From: Deltaproteobacteria bacterium
GTDB taxonomy: Bacteria > Desulfobacterota_D > UBA1144 > Nemesobacterales > JAJCZQ01
NCBI GenBank assembly: GCA_029262335.1
Contig: JAJCZQ010000033.1
Coordinates: forward strand, 1-62,546
DNA: 62,546 bases
Reading direction: 5' to 3'
Part shown: one piece after another, positions 8,116-17,765 of the stretch
How positions within the stretch are numbered: the stretch's first letter is position 1
How the letters are laid out: each line of letters starts with the position of its first letter
Notes under the pieces: generated by a model
Databases searched by the model: none
What the model was told of the DNA's origin: nothing
What the model saw: the letters and a program-made list of their open reading frames with translations, nothing else
Translations under genes and position numbers: made by a program

Positions 8116-8879
8116 GTCTTTCTGATAATATAAAGAATCTTTTCATCAAGCCACTTGATGCTTTCAGGGTCTGAGTAGTTTTCTTTTAAATTTGATTCAA
8201 ACTTCTTAAGTGCGTAATCAAACTCGTCCTGTTCATAGAGAAAAAATGCAGAGTAGTGACGGCTTGAGGCCCTTTCCACAAGTTCTTTTATTGTATTGTC
8301 CCTGTCAAAACTGAATATTTTTGTTTCCTCAAGCTCCAGGCCTGGAATTGTGCCAAGCTTGAACTCAAACTCATCAGGCTGAAACAGTCTTGATTCTTTT
8401 TTCCTGAAAAGCGGAAAGTACCTGCCCCATATGCTTTCCTCGTTTTGACTTCTGGTACGGGAATAAATAAATATTTTGCCATCATCCCTGAGTGTCCTGA
8501 TTGCTTCGTTGAAAAACTTATAAAAATTAAAATGATGAATGGAATTAAAGGAAAAGATGCAGTCAAGCTCTTCGTCCTCTATTGGCATTTCTTCAGCCGT
8601 TGCAATCTTTGTGATAAAGTTCGTATAATTATTGTCCTTAAGATAATCCGTAAGGCTCTTTAGCATAAACTCGTTTGTATCAAAACAGCTCAGGAAAAGC
8701 TTGTCATTTCCGATATGGTCAAAGAACAGTTTTGCATACCTACCGGCACCTGCACCTACGTCAGCAGCAACAATTTTATCAAAATCACCGAGGTTGTCTT
8801 TTATGTAAAGTACAGCCGCAGAATCAGTGACCCTGAGGCTTCTGTATATGTGTGCAATAGATGAATATAGATTTTTCAT
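8112..8879 (-). CDS. Class I SAM-dependent methyltransferase
   Basis: 255 residues. Motif I, VAADVGAGAGRYAKLF (about 38-53), binds SAM. The acidic motif II-like CFDTNEF follows, then motif IV-like DCIFSFNSIHHFNFYKF (about 108-123), as in small-molecule methyltransferases of the UbiE/Methyltransf_11 type. The substrate cannot be told. It is the last gene of a minus-strand group after the dynamin-like and Nudix genes, 44 bases behind the latter. Confidence 0.82.
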   Translation of the reverse strand: MKNLYSSIAHIYRSLRVTDSAAVLYIKDNLGDFDKIVAADVGAGAGRYAKLFFDHIGNDKLFLSCFDTNEFMLKSLTDYLKDNNYTNFITKIATAEEMPIEDEELDCIFSFNSIHHFNFYKFFNEAIRTLRDDGKIFIYSRTRSQNEESIWGRYFPLFRKKESRLFQPDEFEFKLGTIPGLELEETKIFSFDRDNTIKELVERASSRHYSAFFLYEQDEFDYALKKFESNLKENYSDPESIKWLDEKILYIIRKT

Positions 8880-8923
8880 TGGTTTATTTTATATATTTAT
8901 AATACAAATTTATTAAGATTTAA

Positions 8924-9340
8924 TTAAGTAATACTCTGGATAAAACTTTTGGCAACAGGAATAAAAATTTCTGCAACGTTCTGCTCCAGCTGATCACAGC
9001 TTACCCATTTTCTTTCCCTGTCTTTTTCATAATCTTCTTTTTCACCGGTAATCTGTGCTTTATAAAATGTGAAGAAATTCACTGAATTACCTGTACTATC
9101 CTGAACTGTACCGATTTCGTCCTCAGTTTCAACAATATATCCGCTTTCTTCTTCGCATTCCCTTGCCGCAGTTACCTGGAGCGTCTCATGGTCTTCTACT
9201 GTGCCTACCGGAAAGACCCATGAACCTTTATGCTTTCTGGCACTTACAAGTAGCACCTCAATACCGCCATCTTTACTTTTTCTGTAAACCACCACACCGG
9301 CTTTATGTTTCACTTTATTTTCTTTTAGTTCTGTACCCAT
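8924..9340 (-). CDS. Nudix hydrolase
   Basis: 138 residues, typical of a single-domain Nudix enzyme. The Nudix box is complete: GTVEDHE, seven residues, then RECEEESGY (about 47-69), giving the G-x5-E-x7-RE-x-EE-x-G pattern that binds metal. The preceding KHKGSWVFP resembles Ap4A/diphosphoinositol-polyphosphate hydrolases, so a dinucleoside polyphosphate or similar substrate is plausible but unproven. It starts nine bases after the dynamin-like gene ends and is probably co-transcribed with it. Confidence 0.85.
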   Translation of the reverse strand: MGTELKENKVKHKAGVVVYRKSKDGGIEVLLVSARKHKGSWVFPVGTVEDHETLQVTAARECEEESGYIVETEDEIGTVQDSTGNSVNFFTFYKAQITGEKEDYEKDRERKWVSCDQLEQNVAEIFIPVAKSFIQSIT

Positions 9341-9349
9341 TTTAATAAC

Positions 9350-11035
9350 CTATAAACTTTCCTTGATATCTTTTATCTTCTTTTTAATAAATACCAGCTG
9401 CTCCTTTGAATCGATAAGTTTCTGTTCTTCGGCTTTATAAAAATTCCTGAGAGGGCTCATAGAATCAACTATCTGGAGCTTCACATTGTCCATGTCCCTT
9501 GTAAACTGGGACTTAATACTTGTAATAAGTTCAGTTGAAAGGCTGTCCACCTTGGCACTGAACTCCTTCATTGCACTGCTTCGTTTTTTTGGAAGTATGG
9601 CAAATGCCGTTGCCATTACAGCAAGTGTGGTAAGTATCCCGGTAATATCCACTATGAAAGAAGAAAATGCAGATACCACAGTTGCCCCGAGTGCAAGAGA
9701 ACCTACCTGCACACCAAGTACGGACGCCACTGCATTCCTTGCAGTATCTACCAGGTTGCTTCCCAGGATTTTCGGGTCTATCTCTGCTTTCTTGGATTCA
9801 AGTTCGCTGCGGACAGTATCAATCAGTTTCAGCCTTTGCTGAAGAAAAGGTGTAGAAATGTTTGCATCCTCAGTTTCTACGGAGTCCCTGTAAAATCTTA
9901 TGGAACTGTCCAGAATATTTTTAGATGAAGTTTCTGTCCAGGCCACCATATCATCAAGGTCTTTTTCAATCTCTTTTACAGTCTGAAGTGAGACTTTCTG
10001 TTCAAACTCTTTTGCTATTTTTTCTTTTCTTATAAGTTTAAGAATATTTTCAAACCGGATCAGGTTGTCTATAAACTCGATACCCCTGTTCTTAAACTCC
10101 AGTAGCCTCGATCTTATCCTTTCCGTAAACTGGCTGGAGTTGACCACAAGGTCTTTATTCATGCCATCGAGCCTTGATTCAAAATCATTGAGCTTCTTAA
10201 TATCTTTTTCTATCTTCAAGAGGCTGTCTTCGATGGATTTCTCAGTCTCTTCTGCAAGTTTGAGAGATAGATCGAGTGAATAGCTGAGTTTAATCCTGAT
10301 TTTTTCATCTTCGCTCAGTGTCTCAAACAGGTATTTTCTTAGCACATCAAATCCGCTGTCTGCACTCTCAGTATTTTCCAATTCCCGCTTTGCCGATATT
10401 GGGATAATGTGAGGTTCTATACTGAAAATTCTCTGAAGCTCAGAAGTGGAGTGCTCAAGTAATTTGTTATACTCTTCAACATTTGAAGCAATATCTATCT
10501 TGTTAAGCAAGAATACTATCTTCTTTTTCCAGTCGTCTTTTAAAAATTTTATAAATTCAGATTCACTTCCTGTTACCGCTCTCTCGGCACCGATTGTAAA
10601 AAATATAATATCGGCCCTTGGTATAAAATTCTGGGTTATCTGTTCATGCTGTTCAATAGTTACATTTGTACCGGGAGTATCTACAATATTAAGGTTCTCA
10701 AGGTTTGTCTGGTTAACGGTAAAAGTGGCTATGCCGTCTTTTAGCTCAACACCCTTTTCATCACCGTATTTAATGATCGAAATTTTATCTGTAGTTGGTG
10801 TAATGCCTTCATCAAGGGTTTTTTCACCAATAATTGCATTTATTATTGAGGATTTGCCGGTGCTGAATTCACCAACAAACACCACCAGGAAAAGGCTCTC
10901 AAGGTTGTCTATGGCCGAGGCTAGTTTTTCTTTCAGCTCAGCGTTTGAATGTTCCTTTACATTTCCATGCAGCTGGGAGAGGATATCCCTGGTATCTTCA
11001 ATTACCTTTATATACTTTTCATTAACAATGTTCAT
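9350..11035 (-). CDS. Bacterial dynamin-like GTPase
   Basis: 561 residues. G1 is GEFSTGKSS (about 56-64), G3 is DTPG (about 118-121) and G4 is NKID (about 178-181); all are intact. A long helical, charged stalk follows (about 250-420). A hydrophobic paddle-like segment at about 430-485 (LALGATVVSAFSS, ITGILTTLAVMATAFAIL) and a helical C-terminus complete the dynamin layout. Such proteins bind and remodel membranes using GTP. The start is set by homology at MNIVNEKYIK. It leads the minus-strand group with the Nudix and methyltransferase genes, and no partner dynamin is adjacent. Confidence 0.85.
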   Translation of the reverse strand: MNIVNEKYIKVIEDTRDILSQLHGNVKEHSNAELKEKLASAIDNLESLFLVVFVGEFSTGKSSIINAIIGEKTLDEGITPTTDKISIIKYGDEKGVELKDGIATFTVNQTNLENLNIVDTPGTNVTIEQHEQITQNFIPRADIIFFTIGAERAVTGSESEFIKFLKDDWKKKIVFLLNKIDIASNVEEYNKLLEHSTSELQRIFSIEPHIIPISAKRELENTESADSGFDVLRKYLFETLSEDEKIRIKLSYSLDLSLKLAEETEKSIEDSLLKIEKDIKKLNDFESRLDGMNKDLVVNSSQFTERIRSRLLEFKNRGIEFIDNLIRFENILKLIRKEKIAKEFEQKVSLQTVKEIEKDLDDMVAWTETSSKNILDSSIRFYRDSVETEDANISTPFLQQRLKLIDTVRSELESKKAEIDPKILGSNLVDTARNAVASVLGVQVGSLALGATVVSAFSSFIVDITGILTTLAVMATAFAILPKKRSSAMKEFSAKVDSLSTELITSIKSQFTRDMDNVKLQIVDSMSPLRNFYKAEEQKLIDSKEQLVFIKKKIKDIKESL

Positions 11036-11164
11036 AACAAATCTCTATTAATCCCAAGCAATTATAACCCATTTAGCCTAAAACTGGATATTTTATATCA
11101 ACTGCTTTATTACAATTTAATACTTCTTGGTTAAAATAGCAGATATAAAATTTAATTCACTGTA

Positions 11165-13357
11165 ATGTTAAATAATATAAAAATTATAACTTTATTTTCA
11201 GTTGCTCTGCTTTTTACGGTTATTTCTTTTAACTTAAACTCGTTCGGAGGGACTGAAGTAAATCCAAACGGGAAAAAAATGAACAGATTACAAAACGAAA
11301 AAAGTCCGTACCTCCTTCAGCATGCAGACAACCCTGTTGACTGGTATCCCTGGGGAGAAGAAGCATTTGAAAAAGCCCGGAAAGAAGACAAACCAATACT
11401 CCTTTCAATCGGCTACTCAACATGCCATTGGTGCCATGTAATGGAACACGAATCGTTTGAAGATAATGAAGTAGCCGCACTTATGAATGAGAATTTTATA
11501 TCTATTAAAGTCGACCGGGAAGAAAGGCCGGACATAGACAATATATATATGACGGTATGTCAGCTGCTTTCCCAGGGCGGCTGCGGATGGCCCCTCAATA
11601 TCGTCATGACCCCCGACAAAAAACCATTTTATGCCGCAACATACGTTCCAAAACAAAGCCGTTACGGGAGGCTCGGAATGATGGAGCTAGTCCCGCGGAT
11701 CGGCGAGGTCTGGAAAAACAACAGGGAAGAAATCCTGAAATCAGCCGAAAGCGCTACCCAGTCTCTTACTGTTGCAACTGACCCTACTCGTATACAGGCT
11801 AGTGAAGAACTTGATAACACAACATTAAAGAAAACCTTTCAGCAGCTTGAATCAAGGTATGACCCGGCTCATGGTGGCTTTGGTAACCGCCCAAAGTTCC
11901 CAACACCGCACAACCTTCTATTTCTCTTAAGATACGGCCAGCGTACCGGCAATCAAAAAGCAATCGACATGGTAAGTAAAACACTTGAATCAATGAGTAA
12001 TGGCGGAATATTTGACCATGTTGGTTTTGGATTTCACAGGTATTCAACAGATACGGAGTGGCTTGTACCCCATTTTGAAAAGATGCTGTACGATCAGGCA
12101 CTACTTGCACTTGCCTACACCGAGGCTTACCAGTTAACCAGGAAGCCCGGGTTTAAACGGACAGCAGAGCAGATTTTTACCTATGTCCTTAGAGATATGA
12201 CTTCACCCGAAGGCGGTTTTTATTCCGCTGAAGATGCTGACAGCGAGGGAGAAGAAGGCAAGTTTTACCTCTGGACGGAAAATGAAATTATCGAAACACT
12301 TGGTAAAGATGACGGCGAACTGATAATAAAAATATATAATACCAGCGCAGAGGGTAATTTTGTGGATGAGGTAAGCGGTGATAGACCCGGGACAAACATA
12401 CTTCATTTAAATAAAAACCCAGACCAGGCCGCAATGGCCCTTGGCATCTCAGCTGATGAACTAAGTAAACGGATAGAGACTTCAAGACAAAAGCTTTTTG
12501 ATCTTCGCGAAAAACGTATACACCCGTCAAAAGATGACAAAATTATCACCGACTGGAACGGCCTTATGATTGCAGCACTTGCAAAAGCCGGCCGGGTTTT
12601 TAATAACAGGGAATATACCGATGCCGCTGAAAAAGCAGCTAATTTTATTACCGCCACTCTTACAAAAGACGGAAGGCTCCTTCACCGTTACAGAAACGGG
12701 GATGCCGCAATCCTTGCAAATATCGATGACTATTCATTTTTTATCTGGGGGCTGCTCGAACTATACGAATCAACCTTTAATACTGAATATCTGAAAGAGG
12801 CAGTAACACTTAATGACCAGATGCTTAAATATTTCTGGGACGATAAGAATTTTGGGTTTTTCTTTAGTCCAAGTGACGGAGAGAAACTTCTCGTAAAACA
12901 AAAAGAGATTTACGATGGGGCTGTGCCGTCCGGTAATGCAGTTTCTATGCTCAACCTTCTAAAACTTTCCAGGATCACAGCCGATACAAAGTACGAGACT
13001 TATGCAAATGAACTGGCTACTGCTTTTTCAACTACCCTGAACAATTCCCCAATATCCCATACAATGTTTATGTCGGCCCTCGATTTTGCTGTTGGCCCAT
13101 CTTATGAAATTGTTATTACCGGAAAGAAAGGCTCACCTGATACCGATAAAATGATAAGTACTTTAAGAGAAAAATACGTTCCAAATAAAGTAGTTTTATT
13201 TAAAGATGAAAATAGTGTTGATATAACGGAGATTGCTCCATATACTAAATCTCAGAAGTTAATTGATGGAGTTGCAACCTCTTACGTTTGTCTTAATTTT
13301 ATATGCAAACTTCCGACTACTGATCCGCAGAAAATGCTTGAACTGTTAAATAACTAA
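11165..13357 (+). CDS. DUF255 / YyaL-type thioredoxin-fold protein
   Basis: 730 residues, full length for the family. After an N-terminal hydrophobic signal (about 8-27) comes the family block [21 protein letters not shown], then a thioredoxin-like [14 protein letters not shown] (about 83-97) with its CxxC and flanking His. The C-terminal two thirds form an alpha/alpha toroid resembling N-acylglucosamine 2-epimerases ([37 protein letters not shown]). The biochemical role of the family is not settled. The signal sequence, absent from many homologues, suggests a periplasmic location. It is divergent from the dynamin operon. Confidence 0.88.
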   Translation: MLNNIKIITLFSVALLFTVISFNLNSFGGTEVNPNGKKMNRLQNEKSPYLLQHADNPVDWYPWGEEAFEKARKEDKPILLSIGYSTCHWCHVMEHESFEDNEVAALMNENFISIKVDREERPDIDNIYMTVCQLLSQGGCGWPLNIVMTPDKKPFYAATYVPKQSRYGRLGMMELVPRIGEVWKNNREEILKSAESATQSLTVATDPTRIQASEELDNTTLKKTFQQLESRYDPAHGGFGNRPKFPTPHNLLFLLRYGQRTGNQKAIDMVSKTLESMSNGGIFDHVGFGFHRYSTDTEWLVPHFEKMLYDQALLALAYTEAYQLTRKPGFKRTAEQIFTYVLRDMTSPEGGFYSAEDADSEGEEGKFYLWTENEIIETLGKDDGELIIKIYNTSAEGNFVDEVSGDRPGTNILHLNKNPDQAAMALGISADELSKRIETSRQKLFDLREKRIHPSKDDKIITDWNGLMIAALAKAGRVFNNREYTDAAEKAANFITATLTKDGRLLHRYRNGDAAILANIDDYSFFIWGLLELYESTFNTEYLKEAVTLNDQMLKYFWDDKNFGFFFSPSDGEKLLVKQKEIYDGAVPSGNAVSMLNLLKLSRITADTKYETYANELATAFSTTLNNSPISHTMFMSALDFAVGPSYEIVITGKKGSPDTDKMISTLREKYVPNKVVLFKDENSVDITEIAPYTKSQKLIDGVATSYVCLNFICKLPTTDPQKMLELLNN

Positions 13358-13453
13358 AACCGGTTAGAAAAAAAATTTTTATTTATTATTGCTATTATTT
13401 TATTTTTGAAAATAATAGATGTAAAAACTTCATATATAATAGTTGGAGATTAT

Positions 13454-13636
13454 ATGGAAACACGGAAGAGTAGGAAAAAAATAAAGGACGTCTTCGAAAT
13501 GCTTGAAGATCCTGACGGCTCAGGTTATGTCGGCGAAGAACTCGACGAAATGGACCTGTATGACCAGGAACTTGAAGAGCTGGAAAAACTCGAAGAAGAA
13601 GAGATGGACGAAGATGTTCCGGACGAAGAGCACTGA
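13454..13636 (+). CDS. Small highly acidic protein
   Basis: 60 residues from the ATG at 13454, which has GGAG five bases upstream; an earlier in-frame TTG at 13406 lacks a ribosome site. The first ten residues are basic (METRKSRKKI), the rest very acidic (LEELEKLEEEEMDEDVPDEE) and predicted helical or disordered. I do not recognise a family. It ends two bases short of the convergent mnmG gene. The good ribosome site and clean start favour a real gene. Confidence 0.6.
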   Translation: METRKSRKKIKDVFEMLEDPDGSGYVGEELDEMDLYDQELEELEKLEEEEMDEDVPDEEH

Positions 13637-13638
13637 AC

Positions 13639-15534
13639 TCATTTATTGAGTCTGTCTGTATCCTCAATTTTCTTTATATACACCATTAGTACTGATATTG
13701 CTGCCGGTGTGATACCTGATATTCTTGTAGCCTGTCCAAGTGAGTCAGGTTTTACCGAAGTAAGTTTTTGAATAATTTCATTGGAAAGCCCGGGTATATC
13801 ATCATAATAAAATTCATCCGGTATCTTTATGCTTTCAAGTTTTTTAAATTTTTCAATCTGTTCTAACTGCCTTTTTATATAACCTTCATACTTCACTTCC
13901 ATTTCTACAGGCCCCGCTATTTCACTCCCGGCAATCTCAACCGAATCTTCATCAATAAAGCAAAGCTCTTTGTATGAAATTTCAGGCCTTCTCAGGATCT
14001 CTTTTAATGACTGGGGTTTTTTCATTTTTGCAGTAGAGAGATTTGTAAGGATTTCATTTACTTCAGGTGTTGGAAGTACTTTCCTGTTTTCAAGCCTTGT
14101 AAACTCTTTGTTAATATTGTCTCTTCTTTCCATATATGTATCATAGTCCTGCTGGCTGACAAGGCCAATCCTGTAACCCATTTCCCTGAGCCTAAGGTCT
14201 GCATTATCTTCTCTCAGAATAAGCCTGTATTCAGCCCTTGAGGTAAACATCCTGTATGGTTCGTCCACACCTTTTGTAACAAGGTCATCGATAAGGATTC
14301 CCATATAGCCTTCCGAACGGTCAATGATAAACGGTGCTTCCCCTTTTACTTTAAGGGCTGCATTTACACCTGCCACAAGCCCCTGGCTCCCGGCCTCTTC
14401 GTACCCGGTTGTACCGTTAATCTGCCCGGCAAAAAAGAGGTTATTAATAAACTTGGATTCAAGTGTTATTTTAAGCTGTGTGGGGTCAAGAAAATCATAC
14501 TCTACTGCATAACCAGGCCTCATTATTTCCACATTCTCAAGTCCTGTGATTGTTCTGCAAAGTTCGTACTGCACTTCGAGCGGCAGGCTGGTGGATATCC
14601 CATTTGGATAAATTTCATAGGTATTAAGTCCGTCCGGCTCGAGGAATATCTGGTGACGGTCCTTGTCAGGGAATTTAACAATTTTATCCTCAATAGAGGG
14701 GCAGTATCTTGGGCCAACACCTTTTATTAGGCCCGAATAGAGTGGGGATTTGTCGAGGTTATTTCTTATGACATCATGTGTCTTCTCACTTGTGTATGTA
14801 ATATGGCATGGCAGCTGATCGTTTATTGCTTCCTTATTTGAAAATGAAAACATTACGGGGTTTTCATCACCAGGCTGTTCTGTTGTGACATTCCAGTCAA
14901 TAGTTCTTCCGTCGAACCTTGGAGGTGTGCCGGTCTTTAAGCGCCCGAGTTTAAATCCGAGTTTATCAAAGGATTTGGATATACCGGTAGCAGCAGCTTC
15001 CCCGGCCCTGCCGGATGAAATCTGGGTCATGCCAATATGCATTAAGCCGTTTGGAAATGTCCCGGGGGTAACTACTATGGCGTCGGCATAAAACTCTTCA
15101 CCAAGATTTGTTTTAATTCCTACAACACTGTCGCCTTCCGCAATAAAACCTTCGACCATCCTCTGCTTTATATCAATATTTTGTTCGGATTCAAGTGCGT
15201 TTTTCATGTAGGAACGGTATAACTGCCTGTCTGCCTGAATTCTTGTAGCCTGTACGGCTGCACCTTTCCTGGTATTGAGCCTTCTGTACTGTATTGCACT
15301 GTAATCTGCGGCTTTAGCCATCTCACCGCCAAGTGCATCTATCTCTTTTACTAGATGGCCCTTGCCTACCCCGCCAATAGAGGGGTTACATGACATCAGG
15401 CCGATTGTATCAATATTCGCAGTTAGCACAAGTGTCTTGCATCCGACTCTTGCAGCAGAAAGCGCAGCTTCGCATCCAGCGTGCCCCGCTCCTATTACAA
15501 TTACCTCGTGTATTTTTGGATAGACAATACTCAT
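13639..15534 (-). CDS. mnmG: tRNA uridine-5-carboxymethylaminomethyl modification enzyme MnmG (GidA)
   Basis: 631 residues, the usual full length. The FAD-binding GAGHAGCEAALSAARVG lies at about 13-29, followed by the family signature LMSCNPSIGGVGKGHLVKEIDALGG. The middle signature GPRYCPSIEDK and the late TGYEEAGSQGLVAG are present. The C-terminal helical MnmE-interaction region ends in TRISGITPAAISVL. With MnmE it adds the cmnm5 group to U34 of tRNAs. The Cys pair implicated in catalysis is consistent with these motifs. It stands alone, without rsmG or mnmE beside it. Confidence 0.97.
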   Translation of the reverse strand: MSIVYPKIHEVIVIGAGHAGCEAALSAARVGCKTLVLTANIDTIGLMSCNPSIGGVGKGHLVKEIDALGGEMAKAADYSAIQYRRLNTRKGAAVQATRIQADRQLYRSYMKNALESEQNIDIKQRMVEGFIAEGDSVVGIKTNLGEEFYADAIVVTPGTFPNGLMHIGMTQISSGRAGEAAATGISKSFDKLGFKLGRLKTGTPPRFDGRTIDWNVTTEQPGDENPVMFSFSNKEAINDQLPCHITYTSEKTHDVIRNNLDKSPLYSGLIKGVGPRYCPSIEDKIVKFPDKDRHQIFLEPDGLNTYEIYPNGISTSLPLEVQYELCRTITGLENVEIMRPGYAVEYDFLDPTQLKITLESKFINNLFFAGQINGTTGYEEAGSQGLVAGVNAALKVKGEAPFIIDRSEGYMGILIDDLVTKGVDEPYRMFTSRAEYRLILREDNADLRLREMGYRIGLVSQQDYDTYMERRDNINKEFTRLENRKVLPTPEVNEILTNLSTAKMKKPQSLKEILRRPEISYKELCFIDEDSVEIAGSEIAGPVEMEVKYEGYIKRQLEQIEKFKKLESIKIPDEFYYDDIPGLSNEIIQKLTSVKPDSLGQATRISGITPAAISVLMVYIKKIEDTDRLNK

Positions 15535-15632
15535 TTTTATACCAGCCTAAATACTAATGAGTTTTAATTGCAGGTCAATGGATTAATTTTTAGCTGGTGG
15601 TAGTATAAAACTGTTTTTAACTGGTAAAAACT

Positions 15633-15956
15633 ATGAACAGAGTTGAAGAAATATTTCAAAAGATGGAACAAAAACTCCTGGAAAGGAAAGAAAAGCTTTC
15701 CGATGTAGGGGCTTTGGTAAAATTTGACATAAGCGGCGACGAAGGCGGCAAATGGATTGTTGACCTTAATGATGACACCCTGGGTGTAAGGATGGGTGAC
15801 GAAGAGGCAAACTGCACCTTCACATCCAGCGATGATAACTTCGTGAAATTAATAAGGCGTGAAATGAAACCCGAAACTGCAATCCTGACCGGAAAAGTAA
15901 AAATTTCGGGTGATTTTATGCTTGCAATGCAGTTATCAAAACTATTCAAGAAATAA
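15633..15956 (+). CDS. SCP2 sterol-binding domain protein
   Basis: 107 residues forming a single SCP2 domain: IFQKMEQKLLERK, then VKFDISGDEGGKW, ANCTFTSSDDNFVKLIRREMKPETAILTGK (split here by position 70-95) and the terminal GDFMLAMQLSKLF. These domains bind lipids or acyl groups; the ligand is unknown. It heads a tight operon with the SplB-like radical SAM gene (8-base gap) and the Dph6-like gene (9-base gap). Confidence 0.85.
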   Translation: MNRVEEIFQKMEQKLLERKEKLSDVGALVKFDISGDEGGKWIVDLNDDTLGVRMGDEEANCTFTSSDDNFVKLIRREMKPETAILTGKVKISGDFMLAMQLSKLFKK

Positions 15957-15964
15957 CCAAATAT

Positions 15965-16984
15965 ATGAATGCCCCGCCAGATATAATATATTTAGAAAGA
16001 CATTTAGAAGGTCACCCTCTTACAAAAAAAATTATAAGCAAACTCCCCGGTATTCCAGTTGTTCATATAGATGACTATAAAACAATAAACCTTGATAAAG
16101 ATTTTAAAAAAAGGGCCGATGAAGATAAAAACTCGCTCGCTATTGCCGAAAAAAAAGGCGAAGTAGTAAAGAGCATCGGAAGAATGGATGATGGCCAGTA
16201 CTACCTTTTTCATGAAATTGACTGCAAATACGACTGTGAATACTGCTATCTGCAGTACTATTTCCAGACTAAAGTGCCTGTGATATTTGTAAACAGGGAT
16301 GAGGTCTTGAATAAAATGGAAGAAATACTTAAAAGTGAGCCAAACCCCTATTTTCATGTTGGAGAGGTATGTGACTCACTCGCGTTTGATTACCTAACTG
16401 ATTTTTCATCAGATATTGCTGATCTGTTTCTAAAATACGGTAACGGCAAAGTAGAGTTCCGGACTAAAAGTACCAATATTGAAAACCTTCTTAAGCTTGA
16501 GAATGTGCCGCAAAACTTAATACCATCATGGACAATAAGCCCGGTTTATGTGGCGGAGAAAATAGAACATAAAACCCCGGGATTTAACCAGAGGCTCGAA
16601 GCCGCCCGCAAATGCCAGGAACACGGCTTTACCGTGGGAGTCAGGCTGGACCCGATTTTTAACTTTGAAGGGTGGGAAGAGCATTACAGCAAAATGGTTA
16701 AAGACATATTTGCCGTACTTGATCCCGGTAAAATAGATTATATAACCCTCGGCACAATAAAGGTCCAGAAGAACCTGCTTGATGTTCTAAACAAAAGATT
16801 TCCCGACAGCCTTATACATAACCAGGAAATTGTCCCCTCAAGTGACGGCAAATTTAAACCCATTAAGTTCGACAGGGTAAGCATTTACAGAAATATGGCG
16901 GGATGGATAAAGGACAATGCTCCCGGACTGGATATAGACCTTTCCATAGAATCCCCTGAGGTTAGAGAACTTGTATTTGGTTAG
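15965..16984 (+). CDS. Spore photoproduct lyase-like radical SAM protein
   Basis: 339 residues. The iron-sulfur motif is CxxxCxxC with Cys87, Cys91 and Cys94 (CKYDCEYC), the spacing of radical SAM enzymes, followed by YLQYYFQ as in SplB-type enzymes. HVGEVCDSLAFDYLTD, EFRTKSTNI and GFTVGVRLDPIF follow in the SplB order. SplB repairs the spore photoproduct in UV-damaged DNA; no sporulation gene is visible here, so a related repair or other radical role is likely. The N-terminal region lacks the longer SplB extension. Confidence 0.8.
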   Translation: MNAPPDIIYLERHLEGHPLTKKIISKLPGIPVVHIDDYKTINLDKDFKKRADEDKNSLAIAEKKGEVVKSIGRMDDGQYYLFHEIDCKYDCEYCYLQYYFQTKVPVIFVNRDEVLNKMEEILKSEPNPYFHVGEVCDSLAFDYLTDFSSDIADLFLKYGNGKVEFRTKSTNIENLLKLENVPQNLIPSWTISPVYVAEKIEHKTPGFNQRLEAARKCQEHGFTVGVRLDPIFNFEGWEEHYSKMVKDIFAVLDPGKIDYITLGTIKVQKNLLDVLNKRFPDSLIHNQEIVPSSDGKFKPIKFDRVSIYRNMAGWIKDNAPGLDIDLSIESPEVRELVFG

Positions 16985-16993
16985 CTATTTTAA

Positions 16994-17665
16994 ATGAAGA
17001 AAAAAGCCGTATTTTCCTGGAGTACGGGTAAAGACAGTGCCCTTGCCCTCCATAGTATTTTAAAGCAAAAAGAATATGAAATCGTATCACTTGTAACTAC
17101 TGTTACAGAAGATTACGGCCGGGTCAGTATGCATGGATTAAGAGTAGAGCTTCTTGACCGGCAGGCGCAATCCATTGGTATACCTCTTAAAAAAATATTT
17201 ATTCCAAAAGAGTGCACAAATGAGATTTATGAAAAGTCATTCAGCGATGGTATGCAGGAATATATTGATTCCGGTATCAGGAATATAGTTTTTGGGGATA
17301 TTTTCCTTGAAGATGTAAAAAATTACAGGCTTAAGCAGATGGACCAGATTGGAATGAAATGCATTTTTCCAATCTGGCACGAAAATAGCCTGGAACTTGC
17401 CAATAGGTTTATAGATCAGGGTTTCAGGGCAAAAACTATCTGTGTTGACTCAAAAGTCCTTGGTGAGCAATTTGCCGGGATAGAATATGACAGGTCATTT
17501 CTTTCACAACTACCCGACAACATTGATAAATGTGGTGAAAATGGCGAGTTTCATACATTCACCTATGACGGCCCCTATTTCAAAAATAGGGTAGAATGTA
17601 AAGCTGGTGATATTGTCTTAAGAAACGACAGGTTTTATTACTGTGATATACTCATAAATAAGTAG
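16994..17665 (+). CDS. Dph6/MJ0570-type PP-loop ATP pyrophosphatase
   Basis: 223 residues. The PP-loop is SWSTGKDSALAL (about 8-19). MHGLRVELLDRQAQSIGIPL, FGDIFLEDVKNYR and the late GENGEFHTFTYDGP match the MJ0570/Dph6 family. In eukaryotes and archaea this domain amidates diphthine on elongation factor 2. Bacteria lack diphthamide, so this copy must use another substrate. It is the last gene of the SCP2/SplB-like operon. Confidence 0.82.
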   Translation: MKKKAVFSWSTGKDSALALHSILKQKEYEIVSLVTTVTEDYGRVSMHGLRVELLDRQAQSIGIPLKKIFIPKECTNEIYEKSFSDGMQEYIDSGIRNIVFGDIFLEDVKNYRLKQMDQIGMKCIFPIWHENSLELANRFIDQGFRAKTICVDSKVLGEQFAGIEYDRSFLSQLPDNIDKCGENGEFHTFTYDGPYFKNRVECKAGDIVLRNDRFYYCDILINK

Positions 17666-17685
17666 TGATTTAGAAACAATATCTA

Positions 17686-17713
17686 TTGAACTCGGTTAAA
17701 TAATTATTATATT
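17686..17713 (+). promoter_or_regulatory. Putative sigma-70 promoter of htpX
   Basis: TTGAAC (17686-17691) and TATATT (17708-17713) are separated by 16 bases. This lies about 50 bases upstream of the htpX start. It is plausible but in an AT-rich context. Confidence 0.4.
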
Positions 17714-17736
17714 GGATATTAACTATTAAGTTTGTG

Positions 17737-17752
17737 ACTGAGGATACTCAGT
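17737..17752 (+). promoter_or_regulatory. Hairpin next to the htpX ribosome site
   Basis: ACTGAG and CTCAGT form a perfect 6-base stem with a GATA loop, ending right beside AAGGAG (from 17754). It could mask the ribosome site or be an operator; there is no T-run, so it is not a terminator. Confidence 0.35.
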
Positions 17753-17765
17753 TAAGGAGATAAAA

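Noticed and set aside
13360-13405. Terminator after the DUF255 gene
   Set aside because: There is an AACCGGTT palindrome followed by A-rich then T-rich bases, but the stem is too short and the T-run follows an A-run, so I did not call it.
13406-13453. Longer start (TTG 13406) for the small acidic protein
   Set aside because: No ribosome site there, while ATG 13454 has GGAG at five bases.
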